From Streptomyces sp. ISL-66 (GTDB lineage Bacteria > Actinomycetota > Actinomycetes > Streptomycetales > Streptomycetaceae): a DNA stretch of 64,000 bases. The position numbers and the translations under genes were made by a program. Under the pieces are notes generated by a model, which was given only the letters and a program-made list of their open reading frames with translations, had not been told where the DNA came from and ran no database searches. Positions within the stretch are counted from its first letter, which is position 1. The number at the start of each line of letters is the position of its first letter. Below, one piece after another: positions 31,144 through 39,786 of the stretch. The stretch lies in contig NZ_JAGGOW010000040.1 in assembly GCF_018614135.1 (NCBI RefSeq), forward strand, positions 1-64,000, read 5' to 3'.

Positions 31144-33519
31144 TCAGGGGAGGGGTGTCAGTTCGACGGGGAAACCGTTGAGCACGGCCGTGCCGGAGAG
31201 CGGGTCGAGCCGGGTGCCGTCGAGGAGCTGATTGACGTTGGCGCCGGGCGTGGCCGAGGCCACCGAGAGGCGGGTCCCGGAGCGGTCGTGGCCCCAGCCG
31301 TGCGGGAGGCTGACGACCCCGGCGCGGATGGAGTCGGTGACCTCGACGGGGACCTCCAGACTGCCGCCGTCGGCGGTGATGCGGGCCAGGCCTCCGTCGG
31401 CGAGGCCGAGCCGGCCGGCGTCGTCCGGGTGGACGTGCAGGGTGCAGCGGTTGGAACCTCCGGTGAGGGCCGGGACGTTGTGCAACCAACTGTTGTTGGA
31501 CCGCAGATGGCGGCGGCCCACGAGCACCAGGCCGGCGGGGCGGTCGGCGAGGGCCGCGCGCAGCCTGGGGAGCTCGGCCGCGATCGGGTCCGGCAGCAGC
31601 TCGATCCTGCCGCTGCGCGTCTTGAGCAGCCCGGGCAGCCGGGGCCGCAGCGGGCCCAGGTCGATCCCGTGCGGGTGCGCGAGCAACCGCGCCAGGCCGA
31701 GGCCCGGCCCGGCCCCGGCGTCGATGCCGTCCGAGTCCGAGTCCGAGTCCGAGTCCGCGCCCGCGTCGGCGCCGGCTCCCGAGCCCGCGCGGAAGCCCAT
31801 GGCTGCGCCCGAGCCCGCGCGGAACGCCGTAGCCGCGTCCGCGCCGCCGGGCAGGCCGGCGGGCAGGCCGAACCGGTCGCCGTACGGCCCGATCCGGAGC
31901 ATCAGGTCGAGCCGGCGCTCGGGGCCGGTGACGCCGGTCAGGAGTCCAGCGAGGCGGGCCGGGTCCTGCCCGTGCAGCGGGGAACACGGGTCGGCGGTCT
32001 CTCTGGCGAGCGTGGTCTGGATCGCCAGGTCGTCCACGGCCTCCGGCTCGGTTCCGTGCATGCCGGAGACGGCGAGGACGAGGCGCGCGTGGATCTCGCA
32101 CTCGTCCATCCCCCCGTCTTCCAGCGGAACGGCGGGCGGCGAGTAGCGGACTTGGTTGCGGATGGCGAAGCTGTTGAAGGAGAAGTCGAAGTGGGCGCTC
32201 TGCGAGGGCGGCGGCGGGGGCAGGACGACGTGCGCGTGGCGTGAGGTCTCGTTGAGGTAGGGGTCGACGCTGATCATGAAGTCGAGCCCGGCGAGGGCCG
32301 CGTCGAGCCTCCGGCCGTCGGGTGCGGACAGCACGGGGTTCGCCGCGATGGAGACGAGGGCACGGATCTGCCCCTCCCCCGGGGTCTCGATCTCCTCCGC
32401 CAGGGCGGCCATGGGGAATTCGGCCTTGGCCTCGGGATGGCCGCTGACCCTGCTGCGCCAGCGGCCGAGGCCGAAGCCCTTGCCGGGAGCGGCCGGCCGT
32501 GGTGCGCGGTCGGTCGCGGAGAGCGGGAACAGGGATCCGCCCGGCCGGTCGAGGTTGCCGGTCAGGACGTTCAGTACGTCGACCAGCCAGCTGGCCGGCG
32601 TGCCGTACGCGACGGTGCTGCTGCCGATCCGCCCGTAGACGGCGGCGGTGGGCGCGGCCGCGAGAGCGCGGGCGAGGTCGCGGATCTCATCGGCCGGGAG
32701 GTCGCAGGCGGGGGCTACGGCCTCAGGAGTGAAACTGGCGAGCGCTCCGGAGAGTTCCCCGAATCCGTCGGTGTGTTCCGCGAGTTCCCCGAGGTCGGTC
32801 AGCTTCTCGGCGAGCAGCGTGTGGGCGAGGGCGGCGAGGAGCAGCGCGTCGCTGCCGGGGCGCGGCGCGAGGTGGCGATCGGCGAGCTGGGCGGTGCGCG
32901 TTCGTCGGGGGTCCACGACGACGAGGGTGCCGCCGCGGGCGCGCAGCGCCTTGAGTCGGCCGGGGAAGTCGGGGGCGGTGCACAGGGAGCCGTTCGACTC
33001 GAGCGGGTTGGCACCGAGGAGGAGCAGGAAGTCGGTGCGGTCGAGGTCCGGGACGGGGATGGCGAAGGGGTCACCGAAGAGCAGGCCGCTGGAGACGTGC
33101 TTGGGCATCTGGTCGAGGGTGCTCGCGGTGAAGAGGTTGCGGGTGCCGAGGGCCTTGAGGAGCAGCGGCGGGTAGAGCTGGCCGGCCATGGTGTGGACGT
33201 TCGGGTTGCCGAGGACGACCCCGACCGACTGGGCGCCGCGTTTCCGCACGAGGGCGGGTACGGCTGCGGCGATGGCCTCGTAGGCCTCCTCCCAGGTGGC
33301 CTCCTCGAGCCGGCCGTCACGCCGGACCAGGGGGCTCCGGAGCCGGTCGGGGTCGGCGTCGAGGGCCCCGAACGCGGCGCCCTTGGGGCAGATGAAGCCG
33401 TGGCTGAACACGTCTTCGCGGTCGCCCCGGGCGCCGGTGACGGTGCTGCCCTCGATGGTGAGGGTGAGGCCGCAAGTGGCTTCGCAGAGGGGGCAGATGC
33501 GCAGGGCGGTGCGGGGCAT
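31144..33519 (-). CDS. Molybdopterin oxidoreductase with [4Fe-4S] domain
   Basis: 791 residues. The N-terminus carries CPLC-x3-C and a fourth Cys in HGFICPKG, ligands of a [4Fe-4S] cluster. The catalytic domain follows the bis-MGD oxidoreductase layout (GNPNVHTMAGQLY, LLLGANPLESNG, VVVDPRRTRTA) and the C-terminal cofactor-binding domain has SNNSWLHNVP and HVHPDDAGRLGL. No Tat signal, so cytoplasmic. Related to FdhF/nitrate reductase-like enzymes; substrate unknown. An Asp-Ser repeat (31729-31758) extends a loop. ATG 33519 follows GGAGGG. Confidence 0.9.
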   Translation of the reverse strand: MPRTALRICPLCEATCGLTLTIEGSTVTGARGDREDVFSHGFICPKGAAFGALDADPDRLRSPLVRRDGRLEEATWEEAYEAIAAAVPALVRKRGAQSVGVVLGNPNVHTMAGQLYPPLLLKALGTRNLFTASTLDQMPKHVSSGLLFGDPFAIPVPDLDRTDFLLLLGANPLESNGSLCTAPDFPGRLKALRARGGTLVVVDPRRTRTAQLADRHLAPRPGSDALLLAALAHTLLAEKLTDLGELAEHTDGFGELSGALASFTPEAVAPACDLPADEIRDLARALAAAPTAAVYGRIGSSTVAYGTPASWLVDVLNVLTGNLDRPGGSLFPLSATDRAPRPAAPGKGFGLGRWRSRVSGHPEAKAEFPMAALAEEIETPGEGQIRALVSIAANPVLSAPDGRRLDAALAGLDFMISVDPYLNETSRHAHVVLPPPPPSQSAHFDFSFNSFAIRNQVRYSPPAVPLEDGGMDECEIHARLVLAVSGMHGTEPEAVDDLAIQTTLARETADPCSPLHGQDPARLAGLLTGVTGPERRLDLMLRIGPYGDRFGLPAGLPGGADAATAFRAGSGAAMGFRAGSGAGADAGADSDSDSDSDGIDAGAGPGLGLARLLAHPHGIDLGPLRPRLPGLLKTRSGRIELLPDPIAAELPRLRAALADRPAGLVLVGRRHLRSNNSWLHNVPALTGGSNRCTLHVHPDDAGRLGLADGGLARITADGGSLEVPVEVTDSIRAGVVSLPHGWGHDRSGTRLSVASATPGANVNQLLDGTRLDPLSGTAVLNGFPVELTPLP
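31729..31758 (-). repeat. 6-bp in-frame repeat in the molybdopterin enzyme
   Basis: GTCCGA four times plus a variant, encoding alternating Asp and Ser on the minus strand within a Gly/Ala-rich loop near residue 595. Confidence 0.8.
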
Positions 33520-33586
33520 GGGCCCTCCAGGGAGGCAGGCTGCGGCACGGGCGCGCGGGCCGTTCGGCACGCGGGCGGACCGAGCA

Positions 33587-33598
33587 TACCGACCGGTA
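33587..33598. promoter_or_regulatory. TACCGACCGGTA palindrome upstream of the molybdopterin gene
   Basis: TACCG-AC-CGGTA, 68 bp before ATG 33519. With its flank it reads CATACCGACCGGTA, sharing CATACCGAC and GGT with the TetR-type site at 11133. The TetR at 33767-34390 is the nearest candidate binder. Confidence 0.45.
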
Positions 33599-33766
33599 GG
33601 GAGGGAGGAGAGGGGTCTGCGCAACCCGAACCGCGCCGGGGACCGGCGGGCTGGTCTCGAGCGGGCGGGCGGAGCCCGGCAGCGGGCCCGGCGGGCCGGG
33701 TCTCGCGCGCGGGCGAACGCCGGGGCAGGACGCGGCCGGTGCCAGTGCCGGTGCCGGTGCCGGGCG

Positions 33767-34390
33767 TCAGTCCAGGACGCGGGCGAGGTAGGCGTGCATC
33801 ATCGCGCGGGTCTCGGCGACGATGTCCGGGTCGCCCGAGGGGTCGTTGCGGAAGGCCAGCTGGATCAGGGCGTCGGTGGCCTCCACCGCGACCAGGACGG
33901 CCCGTTGCAGCGCGGCGTCCGGGGTGAGGGCCAGGTGGGCGCTGAGCAGCTCGGTGAGGCGGACGGCGACGAGGTGGTTGGGATCGGAGGCCGGGCCCTC
34001 GGGCGGCGGCGCGGGCACCCCGAAGTCGACGAGGGCGAAGCCGGGGACGCCCTGCTTCATGGCGAGGTACTCGTCCAGCACGGCGTCCAGGACCGGCCGC
34101 CAGTCCGTGGCGGGGAGATCGGCGAGCCGCTGCTCGATGCCGTCCGCGTAGTGGTCGAGATTGCGGTGGGCGAGGGCGATAGCCATCGCCCGCTTGTTGC
34201 CGAAGAACCGGTAGACCGAACCGATGGGCACGCCGGCACGCAGGGCGACGGAACGGGTGCTGAGGTTCTCGTACCCGGTCTCGTCGAGGAGTTCGGCGCA
34301 GGCGTCGAGGATCCGGGCGAGCCGGTCGGCGCTGCGCTGCTGGATCGGCGTACGGCGCAGGGAGTGGGCTGGGGGCACGGGGTCCATCAT
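33767..34390 (-). CDS. TetR-family regulator
   Basis: 207 residues. HTH at about 28-68 (GYENLSTRSVALRAGVPIGSVYRFFGNKRAMAIAL). Preceded by RTPIQQRSADRLARILDAC, the usual helix 1 of this TetR class. The C-terminal half resembles TetR_C_17-like ligand domains. Start at 34390 or 34387 (two Met in a row). It lies between the molybdopterin gene and the membrane protein gene, all on the minus strand, and may control the former through the palindrome at 33587. Confidence 0.87.
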   Translation of the reverse strand: MMDPVPPAHSLRRTPIQQRSADRLARILDACAELLDETGYENLSTRSVALRAGVPIGSVYRFFGNKRAMAIALAHRNLDHYADGIEQRLADLPATDWRPVLDAVLDEYLAMKQGVPGFALVDFGVPAPPPEGPASDPNHLVAVRLTELLSAHLALTPDAALQRAVLVAVEATDALIQLAFRNDPSGDPDIVAETRAMMHAYLARVLD

Positions 34391-34449
34391 GCCGCTCCTG
34401 GAGGTCCGGCTCGGCGGCGGTGTCGGTTCTCGGGGCTCCGGCGGCCGCC

Positions 34450-35946
34450 TCAGTTCAGCAGCAGGCTGAGGCCGCCGACCGTGTACGTGATCATCAGCGC
34501 CAGCATCGGCAGTTGTCCGGCGACGGCTTTCGCGGGCGGGAAGAGCCGTACGGAGCGGTCGTGCGCGGCGATCACGCCGAGCACGTGGCCGGTGACGACG
34601 GCGATGACCTGGAGGGCCGCGAGGCCGCCGGGATCCAGTGGGGACAAGGGTTCGGGGGCGTTGTCAGTGCCCAGCGCCATGATGACCGTGCGTGGTCCTT
34701 CGACTACAAGGAGGGAGAAGTAGTGGGCGATGAGATAGCCGAGGGCGATCGGTACGAGTGAGTGCGCGAAGGCGGTCAGCGGGCCGGGGTGCGGGCCGCA
34801 GACGAGGCGGGTGGCCGCCGCGCAGAGGCAGTAGAGGGCGGCGACGAGGGCGATGGAGCCGAGGAGTCCGAGGGTGGTCGTGGGGGTGCGGCCGAGGGGG
34901 GAGGTCTGGATCGCGTTGATCCATGAGGGGTTGTCGGAGAAGCCGTCGTAGGCGGTGGATCCGAGCAGGACGCAGACGGTGGCGACGAGTCCGGGCCGCT
35001 CGGGCGTCGCGTCGAGTCCGTGGAAGGGGTTGCGGAGTACGAGGCGGCCGTCGCTGCGGCGGCCGAGGGGGGAGAGAGCGGCCAGGAGGGCGGAGTACGC
35101 CTCGAAGGCGTCTCCGACGGCGAACCAGCGCTCGCCGAAGCGGGCGGCGAGCAGGAGCTGGGCGACGGCGTAGCCGGTCAGGGCGATCAGGAGGGTGGTG
35201 GTGGAGGCGGGATCGGCAGAGACGAGTTCGAGCCAGGTGAAGGCGAACAGCCCGGCGGCGGCGGGCCATTGCCCCAGCCGGGCGGGGAGGGGGCGAGGTC
35301 GGGATCCCGGGTGCCACAGCGGGGAGAGCAGGCGGTGCAGGGCTCGGAGTGGGCTGAGGAGGCGCCAGGCGGGGCCGAGGAGGAGGGAGGCGGGGACGAG
35401 GCCGACCCAGAGGAGGACGTAGACGGCGCCGGGAGCGGGGTTCCGGGCGGGGTCGTCGGGACCGAGAAGGAGGTACAGGAGGACGGCGAGCGCGGCCGCG
35501 AGGCCGAGCCCGCGCAGGGCGGTGCGGGTGGCCGGCGCGTCGGCCACCCGCTGGAACCCGGCGGGCAGGGCGATGCCGGAGCGGTCGCCGCGGAAGCGGG
35601 AGGCGGACCAGAGGAGGGCGAGCGCGAGGAAGGAGACGAAGAGTGCGGTGAAGGCGCCGGCGAACGCGTAGAAGGGAGAGATGGGCAGATCGTGCTGGGA
35701 CCCGATGCCGTGTGCGAGCACGGTGAGCGGATCGGCCGGGTGTCGGACCACGCCCTGGCCGTACCCGCCGCCGGACGACGCGTACGGCAGGACACCCGGC
35801 ACGGACGGGGACACGACCGGCCACCCCTGCGGCGCCGCAGCCGCCGCTGCCACTGCGGCCGGGGCCGGAGCCGGGGTCAACGCCGCCCGCCCGGGGGCGG
35901 GGCCACCATCGGGCGCGGGCGGGTGCGCGGGCACGGGTCCGGGCAC
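34450..35946 (-). CDS. Polytopic membrane protein (third gene of envelope operon)
   Basis: 498 residues with about 12 hydrophobic segments. The conserved part begins at VLAHGIGSQHDLPISPFYAFAGAF and ends with VTGHVLGVIAAHDRSVRLFPP; several His residues (LAHG, IAHYFS, GHVLG, AAHD) lie at membrane boundaries. Relatives are sometimes auto-labelled fenitrothion hydrolase, with no evidence here. GTG 35946 is used, but the first ~75 residues are Pro/Ala/Gly low complexity. An ATG at 36065 overlapping the upstream stop is in another frame and runs only 62 codons, so the true start is uncertain. Confidence 0.75.
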   Translation of the reverse strand: MPGPVPAHPPAPDGGPAPGRAALTPAPAPAAVAAAAAAPQGWPVVSPSVPGVLPYASSGGGYGQGVVRHPADPLTVLAHGIGSQHDLPISPFYAFAGAFTALFVSFLALALLWSASRFRGDRSGIALPAGFQRVADAPATRTALRGLGLAAALAVLLYLLLGPDDPARNPAPGAVYVLLWVGLVPASLLLGPAWRLLSPLRALHRLLSPLWHPGSRPRPLPARLGQWPAAAGLFAFTWLELVSADPASTTTLLIALTGYAVAQLLLAARFGERWFAVGDAFEAYSALLAALSPLGRRSDGRLVLRNPFHGLDATPERPGLVATVCVLLGSTAYDGFSDNPSWINAIQTSPLGRTPTTTLGLLGSIALVAALYCLCAAATRLVCGPHPGPLTAFAHSLVPIALGYLIAHYFSLLVVEGPRTVIMALGTDNAPEPLSPLDPGGLAALQVIAVVTGHVLGVIAAHDRSVRLFPPAKAVAGQLPMLALMITYTVGGLSLLLN

Positions 35947-36061
35947 AGGTCCGGGAATGGGTCCAGGCCCCGGTCCGGGAATGGGTCCGGGAGTGGGCCA
36001 GAGCCCAGATGCGGGAGTGGGCCGAGGTGGGTGGGTTTTGACGGACGGGGCTTCGGGTGGG

Positions 36062-37162
36062 TCATCGGACGAGGAGTTGGGTCAGGACCAGGTCGGACTC
36101 GTGGGTCTCGACCTCGAAGAGGCCGGTGCGGTCGGCCGTCAGGACCAGGGTGGCCTCCTGGCCTGCCGGCAGGGCGAGTTCCTTGTCGAAGCCGTGGACG
36201 TGCAGGGTGTCCGCGCGGTCGCTGGTGACGCGCAGGGCCACGCGTTCGCCTCGGGCCAGCTCGACGCGGCCCGGGGCGGGGATGACCTTGCCGTCCCGGA
36301 CAGTGATGGTGACCGTGCGGTCGGCCTGCGCCGCCTCCGGGGACGGAGGCGGGGGCGGGGCCGAGGCTGGGGATGAGGACGGGGGCGGAGCCGGGGGTGA
36401 GGACGGGGTGTGGGTGTGGCCCGTCTCGCCGGGGGCGGTCTGGCCGGGGGCGGTCTGGCCGGGGGCGGTCTGGCCGGGGGTGGCCGTGAGTTGGAGGGTG
36501 CCCTCGACCGGTTTGCCGGAGACGGCCCAGGCGGTGTGGTCGTCCGCGTAGAGGCGGACGGTCAGGGTGTGCGCGCCCTGGGGTACCTGCGCGGCCGGCA
36601 GGTGGAACCAAGGGCCGTACAGGCGGGCCAGTTTGCGGCCGTCCAGCTCCAGGTGAGCGTGCCCGGCGCCCCGCAGGGCGGCGCCACCGGTGCTGTCGGG
36701 GGTGAAATGGAAGTTCTTCACCGTCAGCTGGAGGTTCCAGCCGTCCTCGGAGTCCGGCCGGGCGGCGAGCTGGACCTCCGGCGCGCCCTCGGCCGGGACC
36801 TCGCGGAGCCGGTGGCCGGCCCCGTCGTCGGTCGTGAGCAGGGTGCCCGCGTTGCCGGAGGCCTGCTCGTGGCTGGTGCCGGGCTTGTGGTGGGTGGTGG
36901 CCCTCCCGCCGCAGCCGGCCACCGCGCCGCCGGCCAGAAGCACGGCCAGGGCGAGCAGCCCGGCGGTCCGCACTCCCCGCCCGGGCCGGCGCGGCGGGCA
37001 AGGGGGACCGCAGGCGAGACCGCAGGCGTCGCAGCGGACCCGGTTCTCGGGGCGACACCCGGCGGTCCGCACTGCCCGTGGGGGCCGGCGCGGCGGCGAG
37101 TGCGGACCGCAGGCGTCGCAGCGGACCCCGTTCTCGGGGTGGTCGCCCTCGTACGCGGTCAC
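36062..37162 (-). CDS. Cupredoxin-like lipoprotein (second gene of envelope operon)
   Basis: Up to 366 residues. A lipoprotein signal (LLALAVLLAGGAVAGC) is present. A first domain has GHAHLELDGRKLARLYGPWFHLP and HTAWAVSGKPVEG. After a GQTAP repeat and a Pro/Ser linker, a C-terminal cupredoxin-like domain carries TVTITVRDGKV and DTLHVHGFDKEL; no Cys copper ligand is visible. GTG 37162 overlaps the upstream stop (GTGA), but then 63 residues with two CDACG motifs precede the signal. GTG 36973 would give a normal lipoprotein of 303 residues and may be the functional start. Confidence 0.75.
   Translation of the reverse strand: MTAYEGDHPENGVRCDACGPHSPPRRPPRAVRTAGCRPENRVRCDACGLACGPPCPPRRPGRGVRTAGLLALAVLLAGGAVAGCGGRATTHHKPGTSHEQASGNAGTLLTTDDGAGHRLREVPAEGAPEVQLAARPDSEDGWNLQLTVKNFHFTPDSTGGAALRGAGHAHLELDGRKLARLYGPWFHLPAAQVPQGAHTLTVRLYADDHTAWAVSGKPVEGTLQLTATPGQTAPGQTAPGQTAPGETGHTHTPSSPPAPPPSSSPASAPPPPPSPEAAQADRTVTITVRDGKVIPAPGRVELARGERVALRVTSDRADTLHVHGFDKELALPAGQEATLVLTADRTGLFEVETHESDLVLTQLLVR
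36427..36486 (-). repeat. 15-bp in-frame repeat in the cupredoxin-like gene
   Basis: Four units of GGGGGCGGTCTGGCC encode GQTAP pentapeptides on the minus strand between the two domains. Confidence 0.85.
36961..37142 (-). repeat. Tandem duplication at the 5' end of the cupredoxin-like gene
   Basis: Copies at about 36961-37055 and 37060-37142 share CGGCGGTCCGCACT and GCAGGCGTCGCAGCGGACCC, offset by 99 bp at one end and 87 bp at the other (one 12-bp indel). It duplicates the segment encoding VRCDACG and VRTAG. Confidence 0.75.
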
Positions 37163-39333
37163 GGCCGCGCCCCGTCGGCCGGGCCGGTCTTCGGCTCGCG
37201 GGCGGCCTCCGTGCCGAGGGCCGGGTCCGGACCCGCCGGTACGGGGACGCGGTCGCCCGCCGGGTCGTCGCCCGGTCCCGCGGGGTGGGCCGGGGCGGCG
37301 CTCCGCGGGCCCGGCCGGGCGGCGGCGATGACGGCCCACAGGGTCCACAGCACCGCGACGAGGGCCCGTATCCAGGCGGGGCCTAGGGGGATCCAGGGGA
37401 TCATCAGGACGGCCTTGTCGAAGGCGTCGAGGAGGGTGAGCGCGGCGAGGAGGAGGGTGAGGCGGGCCAGCCAGGGGCGGTCCGGGCGCAGGGCGACGCC
37501 GATGCCGGTCCACCACAGGCCGAGGCAGAGCAGCGCGAGGGCGGGCACCGGGCTCGCGACCAGCTCCATGGTGGAGCCCGCCACGTCCAGGGCCAGGCCC
37601 GCGAGGCCGAGCAGGGTGGCCGCCGTTGCGAGCCGGGCCAAGGCGGGGCGGATGCGTCGCAGGCGGCGCCACCACAGGAGGCCGCCAACCAGGAGCAGGA
37701 CGGCCGCGACGGCGAGGGCGATCTGCGTCTCCACCCGCTGGAGGCCCCGGGCCCCGTACCAGTCGCAGCCGGCGGGGAGTTTGCGCGCCTGGACGCTGTA
37801 GTCGGCGCAGACGAGGAGTTGGGCGAGCTTGACCGGTTCGCCGGCCAGGCGGGTGGAGCCGCCGGAGACGGAGCCGCGGCGCTCACCGCACTCCGGGAGC
37901 GTGCCCGGGGTGGAGCCGTCGGGGCCCTGTCGCCAGCAGTTCCCGCGGCCCTGGCCGTCCCACCAGACGTCCATGCCGTTGGGGCGGGAGGCGCCGGACT
38001 TGTCCTTGCCGAGGATGTTGCCGGCGTAGCGGTTGTGGTGGGAGGTGTCCGCCTGCTTGGACCACTCCTCCTCGCCGCGGATGAAGGCGGGCACCGCCGA
38101 GAGGAAGAAGCCCGCGCGCTGGTGCCCGTACACCCAGTTGTTCTCGTAGAGGTTCCAGTTGCCGCCCGCGGTGATGATGCCGGTGCCGGGGGGCATGGAG
38201 ATCTGCGGGCAGACCGTTCCCTGCTCGTAGCCGCGCTCGATCGGAGGTTTGGCGCAGGTGCCGTCGGCGACGAAGTGGTAGTAGTCGGCGTTGTTGTCGT
38301 GGATGAGGTTGCGTTCGAAGTGGGCGTGGTTCTGCGGGAGGCCGGGGTGTCCGGGGAAGGCGCTGTCCATCGAGGCGCCGCCCATGTTCTGGTCGAACTC
38401 GTTGTCGTGCACCCACACCGAGTCGCCCGCGGTGCCGGAGTAACCGACCATGTTGTGGTGGCTGCGGCAGCCGGTGATCTCGATGGAGTAGCGGGGGACG
38501 TCGTAGCCGCGGCCGTCGTTGATGTCGGAGGCGCTGCCGGGGTAGATGCCGGAGTCCCCGTTGCCGTACGACTCGCAGTTCTTGTAGAGGCCGTGGTCGC
38601 TGGCGAAGGTCAGGAAGCCGTACTCGTCGTTCCAGCGGGTCAGGACGTCGTCGATGACGAAGCCGTCGCCCGCGAGCACATAGAGCGAGTTGAAGGTGGT
38701 GCGCTGCGCGGTGAAGTTGCGGAAGTAGATGCCGTTGGACTTGTCCGCGCGGATCGCGTTCAGCTTCTGGTACTTGGCGTCGATGACGACGTCCTGCCGG
38801 GACGCTCCGGTGCCTTCGATCTGCAGATCGGTCTTGCCGAGGATGGCGATGAGGTTCTGGTTGTGGCGGCAGGCCAGCTGCTGCTCGTAGCTCAGGATCT
38901 GGTAGCCGAGCGAGGAGTTGGGGGCCTTGAGGGAGGCGCACTCACCCGTCGGCTTGGGGAGCGAGGGCTCCTCCTCGTAGAGGCCGGGGAGGATCGCGAT
39001 GTTCATGCCCGGACGGTCCACGGCGTCGACGGCCGCCTGGAGGTCCCGGAAGCCGTTCTTCTCGCAGCGCTCGTAGAGGACGAGGTTGCGCTCCTTGAGG
39101 GTGTCCGGGAAGGCCGATATCCGGCGCTCGAAGGCGGGCCGGTCCGTCTTGCAGACGATCAGGTCGGGCTCGCCGGCCCGGTAGCGGGGTACGGAGCCGG
39201 TGCCGTTGGGCAGCTCGACGGGGCGTTCCTCGTGCGCGCTCGCGACGGGCGCGGCGGCGAAGAGGGACAGGAGGGTCAGGAGGGCGGCGAGGAGCGCCGC
39301 CGGCACGGCAGGGAACCTGCGGGTCCACGACAT
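37159..39333 (-). CDS. Secreted parallel beta-helix protein with membrane tail (first gene of envelope operon)
   Basis: 724 residues. A signal peptide (MSWTRRFPAVPAALLAALLTL to about residue 34, ending ASA-HEE) starts it. Residues ~100-450 are a right-handed beta-helix rich in turn motifs (NGIYFRNFTAQRTTF, DGFVIDDVLTRWND, GLYKNCESYGNGDSGIY), with several paired cysteines. The last ~220 residues hold about five membrane helices and a Pro-rich tail. It should be an extracytoplasmic protein anchored by its C-terminus. Beta-helix plus cupredoxin partners recall NosD-type copper systems, but substrate and metal are inference. ATG 39333. Confidence 0.82.
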   Translation of the reverse strand: MSWTRRFPAVPAALLAALLTLLSLFAAAPVASAHEERPVELPNGTGSVPRYRAGEPDLIVCKTDRPAFERRISAFPDTLKERNLVLYERCEKNGFRDLQAAVDAVDRPGMNIAILPGLYEEEPSLPKPTGECASLKAPNSSLGYQILSYEQQLACRHNQNLIAILGKTDLQIEGTGASRQDVVIDAKYQKLNAIRADKSNGIYFRNFTAQRTTFNSLYVLAGDGFVIDDVLTRWNDEYGFLTFASDHGLYKNCESYGNGDSGIYPGSASDINDGRGYDVPRYSIEITGCRSHHNMVGYSGTAGDSVWVHDNEFDQNMGGASMDSAFPGHPGLPQNHAHFERNLIHDNNADYYHFVADGTCAKPPIERGYEQGTVCPQISMPPGTGIITAGGNWNLYENNWVYGHQRAGFFLSAVPAFIRGEEEWSKQADTSHHNRYAGNILGKDKSGASRPNGMDVWWDGQGRGNCWRQGPDGSTPGTLPECGERRGSVSGGSTRLAGEPVKLAQLLVCADYSVQARKLPAGCDWYGARGLQRVETQIALAVAAVLLLVGGLLWWRRLRRIRPALARLATAATLLGLAGLALDVAGSTMELVASPVPALALLCLGLWWTGIGVALRPDRPWLARLTLLLAALTLLDAFDKAVLMIPWIPLGPAWIRALVAVLWTLWAVIAAARPGPRSAAPAHPAGPGDDPAGDRVPVPAGPDPALGTEAAREPKTGPADGARP

Positions 39334-39454
39334 GCGCGTGAGAGTAGAGCAATGTTCACCTTTTGGGATCCCCTCCCGCGCGAATCGGCTTCCGCCCGAG
39401 GGATTTCGACATCGGGGCGGGCTCCGGGCTCGCCCGGACGGGCGTTCGATCCCG

Positions 39455-39605
39455 CCTCCGGGCCCACCTCCCGGCCCACCTCCGGGCCGACCTCCGGGCC
39501 CACCTCCGGGCCCACCTCGGGGCCGACCTCGGGGCCGACCTCCGGGCCCACCTCGGGGCCGACCTCCGGGCCGACCTCCGGGCCGACCTCCGGGCCGACC
39601 TCCGA
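39455..39605. repeat. 12-bp minisatellite, twelve units
   Basis: Twelve full units and one partial unit of CCTCCGGGCCSA run without interruption in the 453-bp spacer between the beta-helix gene and hmgA. The unit is a multiple of three and both strands stay open, but no start, ribosome site or homology supports a gene, so it is treated as a non-coding minisatellite. Confidence 0.9.
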
Positions 39606-39720
39606 CTGAGGCGCCCGCAGGCCCCGCCCCGTACGCCCCGGACAGCAGCGGCCAACAGCAGCAGCCCCTCCCCGTACGCCCCCGAGACACCCCAGGACAC
39701 CCCGCGACCGGTTTCTCCCG

Positions 39721-39765
39721 TTGACGCACCGGCCCAGGAATCCTACTGTCAGGCATAGGATTCCT
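39721..39765 (+). promoter_or_regulatory. hmgA promoter overlapped by a 10-bp inverted repeat
   Basis: TTGACG (39721-39726), a 17-nt spacer and TACTGT (39744-39749) form a good housekeeping-sigma promoter. AGGAATCCTA (39736-39745) and its exact complement TAGGATTCCT (39756-39765) flank and overlap the -10 region, the position expected for a repressor. The start codon of hmgA is 37 bp from the predicted -10. Confidence 0.7.
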
Positions 39766-39786
39766 TCGGCAGACCGGGAGCGTGCA

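Noticed and set aside
39721-39786. Earlier hmgA start giving 22 extra residues
   Set aside because: The segment contains the promoter and inverted repeat, and GGGAG precedes ATG 39787.
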